A DNA stretch of 7,084 bases from Actinomycetota bacterium (GTDB taxonomy: Bacteria; Actinomycetota; Actinomycetes; Nanopelagicales; Nanopelagicaceae): contig CANKCT010000044.1 of assembly GCA_947480465.1 (NCBI GenBank), positions 1 to 7,084 of the forward strand. The letters are read 5' to 3'. The first letter of the stretch is position 1; each line of letters begins with the position of its first letter. The notes under the pieces are model-generated. The model searched no databases and was not told the origin of the DNA. It worked only from the letters and a program-made list of their open reading frames with translations. Made by a program: the position numbers and the translations under genes. Shown here piece after piece: positions 6,390-7,084 of the stretch.

Positions 6390-7084
6390 TTAATCGCTTT
6401 CAGGTTTTACTAACGGGAACAAAATAGTTTCACGGATTCCAAGACCGGTTAACGCCATCAACAAGCGATCAACTCCCATTCCCATTCCACCCATCGGTGG
6501 CATTCCAAACTCCATTGCACGCAAGAAATCTTCATCAACTTGCATCGCCTCTAAATCACCATTTGCACCCAATGAAGATTGTTCTACTAATCGCTCTCGT
6601 TGAATTACTGGATCAATTAATTCCGAATACCCTGTTGCTAATTCAAAGCCATCAACATAGAGATCCCATTTTTCTGCAACACCAGGGATATCACGATGAG
6701 CACGAACAAGTGGAGAAGTATCAACTGGGAAACCCATCACAAAAGTTGGCGTGATTAATTCATCTTTTGCTACATGTTCAAAAATTTCTTCCGCTAACTT
6801 GCCAGTAATCCACTTAGGATCGATTTTCATACCAAGCTTTGTGGCAATCTCCTTGAGTTCAGCCATTGGAGTAAGTGCAGTAACACTCTGCCCAACCCCT
6901 TCAGAAATAGCGTCATATAGCGATATTTCACGCCAATTGCCGCCTAAGTCAGCTTGTCGACCGTCATGATGTGTAACAACATGCGAGCCCGCAACTGCCA
7001 TCGCCGCATTTTGCACAAGTGTGCGCGTTAAATCTGCAATGGATCGCCAATCACCATATGCCTGATAGCTCTCAATCATTGCAA
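6390..7084 (-). CDS. lysS: lysyl-tRNA synthetase, class II, C-terminal part (5' end missing)
   Basis: Cytosolic enzyme that charges tRNA-Lys. The window holds the last 230 residues; the reading frame continues past the right edge, and the ATG at 7079 is internal because IESYQAYGDW is the mid-protein segment after motif 2. Seen: EKWDLYVDGFELATGYSEL, the lysine-site region of class II LysRS; LDEDFLRALEYG-like DEDFLRAMEFG; motif 3 GMPPMGGMGMGVDRLLM (about 6456-6506) with its conserved Arg; and the C-terminal GIRETILFPLVKPE. The anticodon-binding OB domain and motifs 1 and 2 lie outside. One oddity is VMGFPVDTSPL, where relatives I recall have an acidic residue before FPV and here there is Gly. 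It is followed directly by argA (2-base gap). The identity is secure; close resemblance to M. tuberculosis LysS rather than LysX is inferred. Confidence 0.97.
   Translation of the reverse strand, partial: AMIESYQAYGDWRSIADLTRTLVQNAAMAVAGSHVVTHHDGRQADLGGNWREISLYDAISEGVGQSVTALTPMAELKEIATKLGMKIDPKWITGKLAEEIFEHVAKDELITPTFVMGFPVDTSPLVRAHRDIPGVAEKWDLYVDGFELATGYSELIDPVIQRERLVEQSSLGANGDLEAMQVDEDFLRAMEFGMPPMGGMGMGVDRLLMALTGLGIRETILFPLVKPESD

Overview
This 7.1 kb window looks like chromosomal DNA from a low-to-mid GC actinobacterium. ClpC, LysS and the short N-acetylglutamate synthase are all of the actinobacterial type and resemble the Mycobacterium tuberculosis proteins ClpC1, LysS and Rv2747 as I remember them. 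The base composition, however, is far less GC-rich than in classical Actinobacteria. A small-genome aquatic lineage (acI / Nanopelagicales-like) would fit, but that is inference. I see no phage, plasmid, insertion sequence, CRISPR or RNA gene.

Layout. (1) At the left edge is the 3' part of a plus-strand GNAT acetyltransferase of the spermidine/spermine (SSAT)-like type. It ends tail-to-tail, with an 11-base overlap, against a minus-strand two-gene unit. (2) That unit (1698 to 401, minus) is an NfeD-family membrane protein followed 2 bases later by an SPFH/stomatin-like protein, a classical membrane-quality or microdomain pair. (3) A roughly 330-base divergent intergenic region (1699-2030) holds a good plus-strand promoter for the next gene, a weaker minus-strand candidate promoter for nfeD, and four TGAA words spaced about one helical turn apart. 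(4) A secreted protein made of two FAS1 (fasciclin) domains follows; its best start is the internal ATG at 2031. (5) A strong hairpin terminator separates it from the convergent clpC. (6) The right half is a minus-strand housekeeping run: lysS (3' part, running off the window), argA starting 2 bases after the lysS stop, then clpC after a 124-base gap.

How the genes fit together. lysS and argA look translationally coupled. clpC encodes the unfoldase partner of ClpP and may be co-transcribed with them or have its own promoter in the gap; I could not find a convincing one. In M. tuberculosis lsr2 lies between lysS and clpC. Here argA is in that place and lsr2 is absent.

The window is largely ordinary core genome, and I do not see a convincing new biological system. 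The points most worth a second look are the phased TGAA cluster, the almost unchanged 41-residue block shared by the two FAS1 units, and the lsr2-for-argA neighbourhood difference.
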